NCBI GenBank assembly: GCA_947179155.2
Contig: OX359283.1
Coordinates: 10,091,764 to 10,155,763, forward strand
Reading direction: 5' to 3'
Source: Hedera helix
Taxonomy: Eukaryota > Streptophyta > Magnoliopsida > Apiales > Araliaceae
DNA: 64,000 nt
Of this stretch, positions 1 through 8,855 are shown in pieces. Positions within the stretch are counted from its first letter, which is position 1; each line of letters starts with the position of its first letter. A program made the position numbers and the translations under genes. Below the pieces are notes generated by a model. It saw only the letters and a program-made list of their open reading frames with translations. It ran no database searches and was not told where the DNA came from.

Positions 1-211
1 GATGGAGCTGGAGGATGAGGTTAGAGAGAAGAAGGTGAGGATAGATAGACTCAGTTACGTCTATCGCTCATCAGTTGGTAGGATCCAGAGTAGGGTGCAC
101 TATTACCCTGCCGAGGAGGGCCAGACCTTGCACACCATCAGTAGGGGTGTGGTCAGGGCTATTGGAGATGAGGAGTACGACGATGCGGTTCGTCGAGGGA
201 TGCGCCGTTAG
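1..211 (+). CDS. C-terminal part of upstream coiled-coil ORF (element A)
   Basis: The frame is open from the window edge to TAG at 209-211. Its last 69 residues align without gaps to the end of the 285-aa ORF of element C (55627-56484), with about 13 differences, mostly conservative (E/D, K/R, I/L, V/I). The conserved tail contains RLSYVYRSS, YYPAEEGQ and IGDEEYDDA. The real start lies outside the window. It stands 346 nt before the gag start, in the same relative place as in element C. Function unknown; I do not recognise a named family. Confidence 0.75.
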   Translation, partial: MELEDEVREKKVRIDRLSYVYRSSVGRIQSRVHYYPAEEGQTLHTISRGVVRAIGDEEYDDAVRRGMRR

Positions 212-557
212 TTGTATTTTTCTTTATTTATGATGTATGTACATAGATGCAGTAGAAACCTAACTTTTGTTTTGATAGAGGGTTAGTATGTTGTAAATCC
301 CAACTCTATGAAGTTGTGGGATATGTTAGATCCCGTCTTTTGTTTTAACTATCGGGGTTAGCAGCGTTTATAGCAGTATGCTTATGATGTAAAAGTGCTA
401 CGCACTGTGATTTAGCATATGAATATAAATGCATTTTCGTTTATGTTTATATGTGTCAAGATGATTATTTGTGCTTTAGTTTAAAATACCTAAGCTACAA
501 AACGAAAGTAAAAAGATTGAAACAACTTTAATTAATTAAATTTTCTTTATACAGAAA
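212..557 (+). other. Spacer between upstream ORF and gag, with acceptor-like site
   Basis: No ORF. Part of it is conserved with the matching spacer of element C, including a small stem-loop AGTGC-TAC-GCACT near 397-409 and the text that follows it. The spacer ends in a T-rich run and ACAG (551-554) three bases before the gag ATG, which resembles a 3' splice site. A splice there would remove the upstream ORF and place gag first on its mRNA; that is inference. Confidence 0.45.
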
Positions 558-3500
558 ATGCCGCCACAGAGAAGGAATCAACGACTACCCCCACCACCAC
601 CCGAAGAGTCAGTAAATGCCGGAGGGGTACCACCCAACCCTGTCCAAGAGTTCGTGGAAATGCTAATGGGAGCATTCCGCGGACGCAACGCAGAGGCTAC
701 TGGAGCAACAAACCCTGCCGCTCCACTAGCAACCTTTAAGGATTTCAAATTAATAGGACCACCCGAGTTCAAAGGAACCACAGATCCTATAGAAGCACAG
801 ACCTGGATAGAGGAGATGGAAAAAGTCTTCGAGGTTGCACGAGTTAGGGAGGAGCAAATGACCTCATTTGCTACCTTCATGATGAAAGGAGAGGCCAGCC
901 ACTGGTGGAAGGCCAATAAGAGTAGAGCAGGGGAGGGAACGATCGCGTGGGCGCGATTCAAAGAGGTATTCTTGGAAAACTACTTTCCAGAGAGTACAAA
1001 GGCTAGGATGGAAATTAAATTCCTAGAGCTGAAGCAAGGTAACATGTCGGTAGCGGAATACGCCGCCAAATTCAATGAATTGGCGAGATTTGCCACACAC
1101 CAGGTGGATACTGAGGCGAGGCGCGCCAAAAGATTCGAACAGGGGCTGAAACCGTGGGTTTACAGTCGGGTAGCTGTTCTCCAGATTACAAACTTTGCAA
1201 CGTTACTGGAGAAAGCTATCATAGCTGAGGGTGGAAATGAAGCTTTGAATAAGCACAACCAGGAGTGGAACAAGAAGAAAGGTGATGGAGGAAACCGAGA
1301 GGGCAGCAGTGGGGGCAGCAACTCGAACAAACGCAAATGGAATAACAACAGCAGTTCGGGGACACCCCAGGGCAGTGAATCGAAGAAAGCTAATAAATGC
1401 AGTCAGTGCGGAAAGAACCACACCGGGGAGTGCATGAAAGGAAGAAATGTCTGCTATAACTGTGGGCAAGAGGGGCACATCGCTCCTAATTGTCCCACAC
1501 CAAAAAGGAAGGGAGGTTGTTTCGCCTGCGGGGCCATGGACCATCAATTTAAAGATTGTCCGAAGAAGAAGAACACCGGAGGGAGTTCGGGCTATAGGGG
1601 AAGCAACAACAACAACAACAACAACGCCAAACTGACCATTGGAGGGTCGGTGCCACAGAACAAACCAACGGCACGAACTTTCAACATGACGGTGCAGGAC
1701 GCCGTCGAATCAAAAGACGTGGTGTCAGGTATTATTCCGATCAATGAAATAAATGCTTACGTATTATTTGATTCGGGTGCTACCTGTTCATTTGTGTCTG
1801 ATGAATTCGCTAGACGGTTAGAATTGCCTAGAGAAAAATTAGAGAACCCAATGAACATAGAAGTTGCTAATAAAGAGGTGATTCCTGTAGAGTATGTACA
1901 TAGGAACTGTTGTGCTGAAATCAGGGGTCAGAAGTTGAGTGTAAATTTAATTCCGATACGATTGGGGGAGTTTGACGTTATACTTGGAATGGATTGGTTG
2001 TTTAACCATGGAGCTATAATTGATTGTCAAAAGAAGTGTATACACCTTAAGACACCGAACAGGTCTAAGGTCGTATTTTATGGCAGCAAGTCGTCTAGAC
2101 AATCAACATGTCTGACGATGATGCAGGCCAAGAAACTGTTGAAGAAAGGTTGTGTAGGGTATTTAGCTCACATAGTGGACACACAAATGGTGAATCCCGA
2201 GATGGAGCAAATACCAGTAGTGAGGGAGTTCATGGACGTGTTTCCAAACGAACTGCCAGGTTTACCGCCAGATAGGGAGATAGAATTTATAATTGATTTG
2301 GTACCGGGGACAGCACCAATATCAAAGGCACCATATAGGATGGCTCCGGTAGAAATGAAGGAGTTAATGATCCAACTACAAGAGTTGTTGGATAATAAGT
2401 ACATTCAGCCAAGTGTTTCTCCATGGGGAGCACCTGTGTTGTTTGTAAAGAAGAAGGATGGATCGATGAGGTTATGTATGGATTACAGAGAGCTGAATAA
2501 GGTGACAATTAAGAACAAGTACCCGTTGCCACGAATTGACGATCTTTTCGATCAATTAAAAGGGGCGAAGTACTTTTCAAAGATTGACTTGAGGACTGGT
2601 TATCATCAGTTGAAAGTCAGGAAGGAGGATGTACCCAAGACGGCATTCAGAACTCGATATGGGCATTATGAGTTTCTGGTGATGTCATTCGGACTGACGA
2701 ATGCGCCAGCCGCATTTATGGACATGATGAACAGAATATTCAAGCAGTACTTGGATAAATTTGTTGTTGTGTTCATTGACGATATTCTGGTGTATTCTAA
2801 AACGGAGGAGGAGCATGCTGAACACCTAAGATTGGTGTTGGAGATTTTACGGAAGGAGCAGTTGTATGCTAAATTTTCGAAGTGTGAATTCTGGTTGGAG
2901 AGAGTTCAATTTTTAGGTCATGTCATTGACAAGGAGGGAGTTTCAGTAGATCCAGCAAAGGTGGAAGCGGTGATGAATTGGGAACAACCAAGGACGCCGA
3001 CGGAGGTAAGAAGTTTCTTGGGGTTAGCAGGTTACTATCGGAGATTTATTCAAGATTTTTCAAAGATAGCAACACCGCTGACCAATCTAACGAGGAAGAC
3101 GGTGAAATACGTATGGACGGAGAAGTGTGAGGAGAGTTTTCAGGAGCTAAAGAAGAGACTTAGTGAAGCACCTGTATTGACTTTACCGGACGATACGGGA
3201 GGTTTTACAGTCTACAGTGATGCATCGCACAAGGGACTTGGCTGTGTGCTTATGCAAAACGGCAAGGTCGTTGCGTATGCGTCCAGACAGTTGAAGGATT
3301 ACGAGAAGGGATACCCTACCCACGACTTGGAGCTGGCTGCGGTAGTGTTTGCCCTTAAAATCTGGAGACATTATTTATATGGAGAGAAATGTGAGATATT
3401 CACGGACCACAAGAGTCTGAAGTATATCTTCACACAGAAGGAGTTAAATATGAGGCAACGGAGATGGTTAGAATTGATCAAGGACTATGATTGTGAAATT

Positions 3501-5096
3501 CTATATCATCCCGGCAAGGCCAACGTAGTAGCAGATGCTCTAAGTAGAAAGAGCAGGGAGAAATTGTTCATGTTGACAGATCAGGAACAATTGGTTCAAG
3601 AGATGGCTCGAATGGAGTTGGAGGTAAGAAATCCAAATGAGTCAATGGAAGTGGAAGCGAGCCCAACCCTGTTAGATCGGGTAAAAGAGGCTCAAGACAA
3701 AGACGAAGAATGTGTCAGAATAAGGGTGAGAATGACCGAAGGGGAAGAGGTCAAGTTCAAGGAAGATAGCATGGGATTGCTAAGGTTTGAAAATCGTGTT
3801 TGGGTGCCACTAGTGCCCGAATTACGAGAAGAGATTTTGCAAGAGGCCCACAGTACGAGATACTCGATACATCCGGGAAGTACGAAGATGTATCAAGATC
3901 TGCGTCAGCATTTTTGGTGGCCGAATTTAAAAAGGGAGGTCGCAGAATGTGTCAGCCGATGTCTAACTTGTCAAAGGGTAAAGGCTGAACATCAGAGACC
4001 AAGTGGATTACTACAGCCGTTAGAGATTCCTGAGTGGAAATGGGAGCATATCACAATGGATTTTGTGGTAGGACTTCCAGCAACACAGAAGGGATTTGAC
4101 GCAATATGGGTGATTGTAGATCGACTAACAAAGTCAGCGCACTTTTTGCCGATCAAGATTAAGTTCAGTTTGGATCAGTTGGCTAAACTGTACATCAAGG
4201 AGATAGTTTCGAGACATGGGGTGCCGGTATCGATTGTGTCAGACAGAGATCCGCGCTTCACGTCAAAATTTTGGAGAAGTCTTCAGGAGAGATTGGGGAC
4301 ACAGTTGAGAATGAGTACAGCATATCATCCACAGACCGATGGACAAAGTGAAAGAACAATACAGACATTGGAAGATATGCTCAGGGCCTGTGTGATGGAT
4401 TTCAAGGGCAGTTGGGAGAACCATCTACCATTAGTTGAGTTTGCATACAACAATAGTTATCATGCAAGCATAGGCATGCCGCCTTACGAAGCATTGTACG
4501 GAAGGAAGTGCAGAACACCTCTATGTTGGGATGAGGTAGGAGAACGCCGATTGTTGGGGCCGGAATTGGTTCAACAAACGGTAGAGATTATCAAGGTAAT
4601 AAGAGCTCGGCTAGTAGCAGCTCAGGACCGTCAGAAGAAATACGCCGATTTACATCGACAGAAGCGAGACTTCGAAGTTAGAAGTTTTGTGTTCATGAAG
4701 GTATCTCCCTGGAAGGGGAAGATCCGATTTGGAAAGAAAGGGAAGCTGAGTCCGAGGTTCATAGGACCGTTCGAGATATTAAAGAGAGTGGGCGAAGTGG
4801 CGTACGAGGTAGCTTTACCTCCTGAACTTGAGCATATTCACAATGTGTTTCATGTGTCAGTGCTGCGACCATACAAGCCAGACCACAAACATGTCATATC
4901 CTATGAGCCAATACAAGTCGAGAAAGACTTATCGTACGAGGAAATTCCTGTCCAGATATTAGATAGGAAAGAGCAGAGTTTACGGAATAAGGTTATACAT
5001 TCTGTCAAAGTCCTTTGGAGGAACCACAACGCTGAGGAAGCTACGTGGGAGCTTGAAGAAAAGATGAGGGCTAACTATCCGCATCTGTTTGAGTAG
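558..5096 (+). CDS. gag-pol: Gag-Pol polyprotein of element A (intact, 1512 aa)
   Basis: Single uninterrupted frame. A proline-rich N-terminus is followed by the plant gypsy Gag domain (about residues 60-230), a basic Asn/Gly/Ser-rich linker, and three zinc knuckles starting at residues 281, 299 and 321; the first is a short CX2CX3HX3C variant, the others are CX2CX4HX4C. The aspartic protease has DSG at residue 405. Reverse transcriptase has FIDD with aspartates 741 and 742. RNase H has SDAS with D888. Integrase has an HHCC finger (about 1098-1145) and catalytic D1168, D1229 and E1265 (spacing 60 and 35). The last 60 residues are chromodomain-like (KVLWRNH, ATWELEE). All catalytic residues are present, so the protein looks functional. 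The start is the first ATG of the frame, right after a possible splice acceptor. Confidence 0.95.
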   Translation: MPPQRRNQRLPPPPPEESVNAGGVPPNPVQEFVEMLMGAFRGRNAEATGATNPAAPLATFKDFKLIGPPEFKGTTDPIEAQTWIEEMEKVFEVARVREEQMTSFATFMMKGEASHWWKANKSRAGEGTIAWARFKEVFLENYFPESTKARMEIKFLELKQGNMSVAEYAAKFNELARFATHQVDTEARRAKRFEQGLKPWVYSRVAVLQITNFATLLEKAIIAEGGNEALNKHNQEWNKKKGDGGNREGSSGGSNSNKRKWNNNSSSGTPQGSESKKANKCSQCGKNHTGECMKGRNVCYNCGQEGHIAPNCPTPKRKGGCFACGAMDHQFKDCPKKKNTGGSSGYRGSNNNNNNNAKLTIGGSVPQNKPTARTFNMTVQDAVESKDVVSGIIPINEINAYVLFDSGATCSFVSDEFARRLELPREKLENPMNIEVANKEVIPVEYVHRNCCAEIRGQKLSVNLIPIRLGEFDVILGMDWLFNHGAIIDCQKKCIHLKTPNRSKVVFYGSKSSRQSTCLTMMQAKKLLKKGCVGYLAHIVDTQMVNPEMEQIPVVREFMDVFPNELPGLPPDREIEFIIDLVPGTAPISKAPYRMAPVEMKELMIQLQELLDNKYIQPSVSPWGAPVLFVKKKDGSMRLCMDYRELNKVTIKNKYPLPRIDDLFDQLKGAKYFSKIDLRTGYHQLKVRKEDVPKTAFRTRYGHYEFLVMSFGLTNAPAAFMDMMNRIFKQYLDKFVVVFIDDILVYSKTEEEHAEHLRLVLEILRKEQLYAKFSKCEFWLERVQFLGHVIDKEGVSVDPAKVEAVMNWEQPRTPTEVRSFLGLAGYYRRFIQDFSKIATPLTNLTRKTVKYVWTEKCEESFQELKKRLSEAPVLTLPDDTGGFTVYSDASHKGLGCVLMQNGKVVAYASRQLKDYEKGYPTHDLELAAVVFALKIWRHYLYGEKCEIFTDHKSLKYIFTQKELNMRQRRWLELIKDYDCEILYHPGKANVVADALSRKSREKLFMLTDQEQLVQEMARMELEVRNPNESMEVEASPTLLDRVKEAQDKDEECVRIRVRMTEGEEVKFKEDSMGLLRFENRVWVPLVPELREEILQEAHSTRYSIHPGSTKMYQDLRQHFWWPNLKREVAECVSRCLTCQRVKAEHQRPSGLLQPLEIPEWKWEHITMDFVVGLPATQKGFDAIWVIVDRLTKSAHFLPIKIKFSLDQLAKLYIKEIVSRHGVPVSIVSDRDPRFTSKFWRSLQERLGTQLRMSTAYHPQTDGQSERTIQTLEDMLRACVMDFKGSWENHLPLVEFAYNNSYHASIGMPPYEALYGRKCRTPLCWDEVGERRLLGPELVQQTVEIIKVIRARLVAAQDRQKKYADLHRQKRDFEVRSFVFMKVSPWKGKIRFGKKGKLSPRFIGPFEILKRVGEVAYEVALPPELEHIHNVFHVSVLRPYKPDHKHVISYEPIQVEKDLSYEEIPVQILDRKEQSLRNKVIHSVKVLWRNHNAEEATWELEEKMRANYPHLFE

Positions 5097-5107
5097 TTTA
5101 AATTTGT

Positions 5108-5143
5108 AATTCCGGGGACGGAATTCTTATAAGGGGGGGAGAA
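5108..5143 (+). promoter_or_regulatory. Pre-PPT stem-loop and polypurine tract of element A
   Basis: AATTCCG (5108-5114) pairs with CGGAATT (5119-5125) around loop GGGA. The purine run AAGGGGGGGAGAA (5131-5143) directly abuts the LTR and is the expected plus-strand primer. The same stem-loop, with a paired base change, precedes the polypurine tract in elements B and C. Confidence 0.75.
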
Positions 5144-5582
5144 TGTAATGACCACGAATTTCATTAGTCATTGTAAATATACTTAATAAATATTTAGCAA
5201 TGAATTTAAATTTTTCTCATTAATTAATTGTGCATTAGATAATTAAATAAGTGTACTTATGTGCTTGTATGTTTATTTAAAGGATTAAAGCAAAGTGTAT
5301 AATTAATTTAAGCAAATCTAATTGGATTATATTTTTAAATCCAAATAAGTTGATAAACTAGGTTAAAGATATTAACCTAGTAGCCCATGTAATTAATTTA
5401 ATTACTAGCTCATGTAATTAATTAAACAAGCCCAATGCTTGATTTAATTAAATGTAACCTAGACTATTTAAAATAAGCCCAATGTGTTATTTAAATTGAG
5501 CCCAAACAATTTAATTGAATGAGCCCAATAGAAGTTATTACCAAGCCCAATGTGAAGTCCAATAAGGGTCAAACTTTGGTCA

Positions 5583-5617
<35 letters not shown>

Positions 5618-5878
5618 GATGTATATATGCACATTTTTGCATTAAAAATAAAGGAAAAATGGCTTGGATAATTCAATTTGCTGAATTCTTGGGGGCCCCA
5701 CATGGATAACTTGATTTCCTAGATTGCTTGAAAATCCATCCATGTCATAAGTTGTTCAACCACCCTAGTCATTCCATATGTCTATCACTTGGTCATTCAA
5801 TGGAATAGTAAGCTTGATTAGGCTTTAATTTCACCAACATGGGTGAATTAGCAAGTTAATGAAGGGTTAGTTGTTGGC

Positions 5879-5886
5879 TATAAATA
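5879..5886 (+). promoter_or_regulatory. LTR TATA box, element A
   Basis: TATAAATA, 735 bp into the LTR, followed after some 50 bases by a purine-rich leader with AGAGAG repeats. The matching TATA boxes of the other LTRs sit in the same context (GGCTATAAATA or similar), so this is the likely promoter separating U3 from R. Confidence 0.6.
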
Positions 5887-6900
5887 AGACATCCTACAAC
5901 CTTGGTGATGTTGGTTAGTTCATTTGCAAGAATTCTAGAGAGAAAAATAGAGAGCATTTGGGAGAAAAATAGAAGAAACACTTAAGTGTTGAGTGATATA
6001 GCTAGAGGTTGAGCTTGGTGGATGACACAAAGCTTCACCACATACTTTGGTAGGAGAAGAAGAAGAGCCTTCAAATCACAAAGGTTTAAAAGTGCTCTCA
6101 ACTTCATCTTATTTCATTTTTGTAGTCTAGAAAGTTTTTGATCGGTTAAAATCTATTTTTAACCGATCAAAACTCGTTTTGATGATCTAGAAGTATCTAA
6201 CTATGTAATATATGTATATTCATAGATCTATGTGTTTATAACATGTCTTGGTATGTTAGAAATACATAAAAATGGTAGAAAAGTTCATAACACAATTTTA
6301 CCGGTAAACCCTAACTATGCATGCTAGGTTTATGGTTGTATTTTGAAATGTACAAATCCAAAAATGGATTTTTATGGCTAGAAAGCTATATCTATGAGTT
6401 TTAAAGATAAAACCTTTTTGAACCTTTCACAAATATTGAATAACAAAGAAGTTATAGCTTTAACCACAAAAGATGTCATTTTTAAACCCTAAGTGGTTCG
6501 ATCCGTAAATTTCGTGTCAAACGTTTTAAAAATGTGATTGAACCATGGAATATTGTAAAACAAGAAGTTACAAGGTTAACAAAACTAAGTTTGTGTCATT
6601 TGGACATATAGATCACATTTTATTCAAGTTTGAACCAATAAAACCAAGGATTTGTGAAGTTAGTTTTCACCTTATCCTTGTGAGCAGTTTTTAGTCTAGT
6701 TACGTTTGGAATTTGGATTTGTGTTCTAAAGAGAAATTGTAGAGGGGGAAATTCTGATGAGAATGGACTCAAGAATCACCTCAAAATGTTTTAAAATGAA
6801 GAAGTTATGGCTGTCGGAGCGTCGGAGGGTCGGGCAGTCCTCAAATTCGGGTTTCAGAAAATTTGTACCACCGCCGCAGCGGTCAAACATTCTGTTAAAA

Positions 6901-6960
6901 AACCTGTTTTAGTGGTCCGGGTCGGGTCGGTCCGGGTCGGGTCGGGTCGGTCCGGGTTGA
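6901..6960 (+). repeat. GGGTC/GGTCC-rich patch in LTR leader
   Basis: A GC-rich island in an AT-rich LTR, made of repeated TCCGGGTCGGGTCGG-like units. A shorter version lies in the solo LTR near 41315-41360, so it belongs to the family. Confidence 0.6.
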
Positions 6961-7229
6961 GTTTTTAATGAAAATTTAAGTTGAAATACATGTAAAATGA
7001 GTGTATTTCAATACTAAACCATATATGTAAAGTTTATTAGTGACTTAATGGTATCTAAATGTATAAAATAAAGACTTAAGTTAACACAATTAAAAGGTTA
7101 ACTAGAGGTATTGTTTGAACAATATTAAAATATTATTAAATGATGAATAATATTAAGTATATGATTAAAAAGATATTAAATGATGAATAACATTGTAATT
7201 GTGTAAAATATTATCAAATGAGTAATAAT

Positions 7230-7630
7230 ATTAGATGATGATTAAAATATTATTAAAATAATTAATAATATTAATAAGGGAATAAAATATTATTAAATGA
7301 TTAATAATATTAAATAATGAATAAAATATTATTAAATGATTAATAATATTAGATACTTAATAAAATATTATTAAATGATTAATAATATTAGGTAATGAAT
7401 AAAATATTATTAAATGATTAATAATATTAGTTACTTAATAAAATATTATTAAATGATTAATAATATTAGATAATTAATAAAATATTATTAAATGATTAAT
7501 AATATTAGACACTTAATAAAATATTATTAAATGATTAATAATATTAGTTACTTAATAAAATATTATTAAATGATTAATAATATTAGATAATTAATAAAAT
7601 ATTATTAAATGATTAATAATATTAGATATT
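7230..7630 (+). repeat. 39-bp tandem array of AT-rich hairpins in LTR
   Basis: About nine units with a period near 39 bp. Each unit has AATATTATTAA, a 4-base ATGA spacer and TTAATAATATT, so each can fold into an 11-bp stem. Less regular copies extend left to about 7110. A degenerate version of the array is in the solo LTR (41518-42065). Confidence 0.85.
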
Positions 7631-7868
7631 TATTTGAACTATATTAAATAATTAATATAAGTTCCTTGTGTTTGAAATATTATCAAGTAGTGATAATATT
7701 TCCTAAGTGTTTAGTTACCCGTAATTAATCAATTATGTGGTTCGTAAGGTTTATAAAGGTCATTATACTTACAAGTATATGATACTAATTTAATATCAAA
7801 CTGATTTAATTGTTAGGTCCGTTCAAGGATTGTTAAATTAAGTTGGTTAGCAGTAAACGACGCACGAG

Positions 7869-8554
7869 GCAAGTCTTCTACCCTTAACTTGTACTTATTG
7901 TTGCAATTATTATTCAACTTTAATTACTTTGAACAATTCAATTATTGTTGAGCAAGTATCTACACTCGTAGATATTTGACAGACCTTTGAGTGAATTAAT
8001 TATCGAAAATTACTTCACATCGTTATTGATTATTGTATTCGCACATAGTGCTTTTGCAAACTGTTTAAGAACGTCTAAGCTAATTGTTTCGGCTAGACAA
8101 ATGCATGTTAAATTCATTTAGTTGAATATTATAAAAGCTTATCCAAACCATTGGCTGGTGCGGATTCTTACAGTAAGACTGAGATAGAACAACCCTAGTT
8201 AAAGGGGATTTTTATTTGTCGGAGACCCGACAGCGCGCAAGAAAACTAAATGTGATGCATATACATAGGACATGAGAGGACTGATCCCCTCAAGTGTCCC
8301 GTTATTTTTAACAAGGAGTCAGACATTGTATGTCTGTTTTACCTTAGTAGCAGTTCATGGTCATTAAGGACCACTCAGCAGTAAAGAGTCAATTCCTTCT
8401 TTTATTGAACATTGATTCTTGTTATCTTTCACAATTGTTATTGTTGAAACCTTGAAGTTATTTCCCTTCATCATGATATATCGTATGATTGTTGTTTATA
8501 AACTTGCTGAGCCATTTAGTTGCTCATTCTTGCTATATCATGACTTTATTTCAG
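7869..8554 (+). other. Putative leader intron inside LTR of element A
   Basis: The donor is CACGAG then GCAAGT (a GC donor; the solo LTR has GTAAGT at the same place). The acceptor is TTTATTTCAG, ending at 8554. It is 686 bp and T-rich. Ahead of the acceptor is the block CTTGCTGAGCC with CTCATTCTTGC, which recurs in the LTRs of element C and of the 30476-39559 nest. The intron is inferred; there is no transcript evidence here. Confidence 0.45.
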
Positions 8555-8556
8555 CC

Positions 8557-8607
8557 AATCCCGAAAGCTCTAAATCGGATAAAAGCAAGGGGAAAGCGAA
8601 TGTTTAA
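8557..8607 (+). CDS. Possible LTR exon coding a Lys/Gly-rich peptide
   Basis: Seventeen codons starting two bases after the putative acceptor and ending in TAA, reading NPESSKSDKSKGKANV. The same frame, with its stop, is present in the solo LTR (42984-43034) and in both LTRs of element C (56976-57026, 47033-47083). Against the solo LTR six of nine differences fall at third positions. No start codon was found: upstream of the splice, the frame runs back to a TAG. It may instead be a purine-rich splicing enhancer, but the codon pattern favours coding. Confidence 0.35.
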   Translation, partial: NPESSKSDKSKGKANV

Positions 8608-8855
8608 TTTTAGTAGTTGCATGCTAGTTTAGTTTACTGTTATGTAATTACTGTTGTAAATCTTTTGTATTTCCCTTAAGATATGTAATGTTTAAGATTA
8701 AGGTAATAGACCTTGGGAAGTGTAGCCTTTTGATTAAGGAACCTTTTGTATTATTCCGCGAAGTTTGAATACAATTTATGTATTTCATTATTGTTTAGTA
8801 TTGTACAGTGAGAACCAAACCCGAGGTTAAAGAACCCGAATTTGGGGTCGTCACA

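Larger units (their letters stand above)
1..8855 (+). mobile_element. Element A: Ty3/gypsy chromovirus, 5' part outside the window
   Basis: Visible in order are the end of an upstream ORF, gag-pol, a polypurine tract at 5131-5143 and a 3.7 kb 3' LTR that starts TGTAATG and ends GTCACA. The 5' LTR, primer site and start of the upstream ORF lie left of the window. The 3' flank begins TGCAT, which would be the target duplication, but its partner is not visible. Pol order PR-RT-RNaseH-IN with a chromodomain-like tail is that of chromoviruses, most likely Tekay/Del. Confidence 0.93.
5144..8855 (+). repeat. 3' LTR of element A (3712 bp)
   Basis: Begins TGTAATGACC immediately after the polypurine tract and ends GGGGTCGTCACA. 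It contains a short (AT)n tract near 5583-5617, a TATA box at 5879, a purine-rich leader (about 5935-5990), a GGGTC/GGTCC-rich patch (about 6901-6960), an array of AT-rich hairpins (about 7230-7630), splice-like signals at 7869 and 8554, and a short open exon at 8557-8607. The solo LTR at 39718-43281 matches it in order and in much of the text. Confidence 0.93.

Noticed and set aside
8419..8607. 62-codon frame from ATG at 8419 through the LTR exon
   Set aside because: The part before 8555 looks intronic, and an indel breaks this frame relative to the LTR of C; only the last 17 codons are kept as a candidate.
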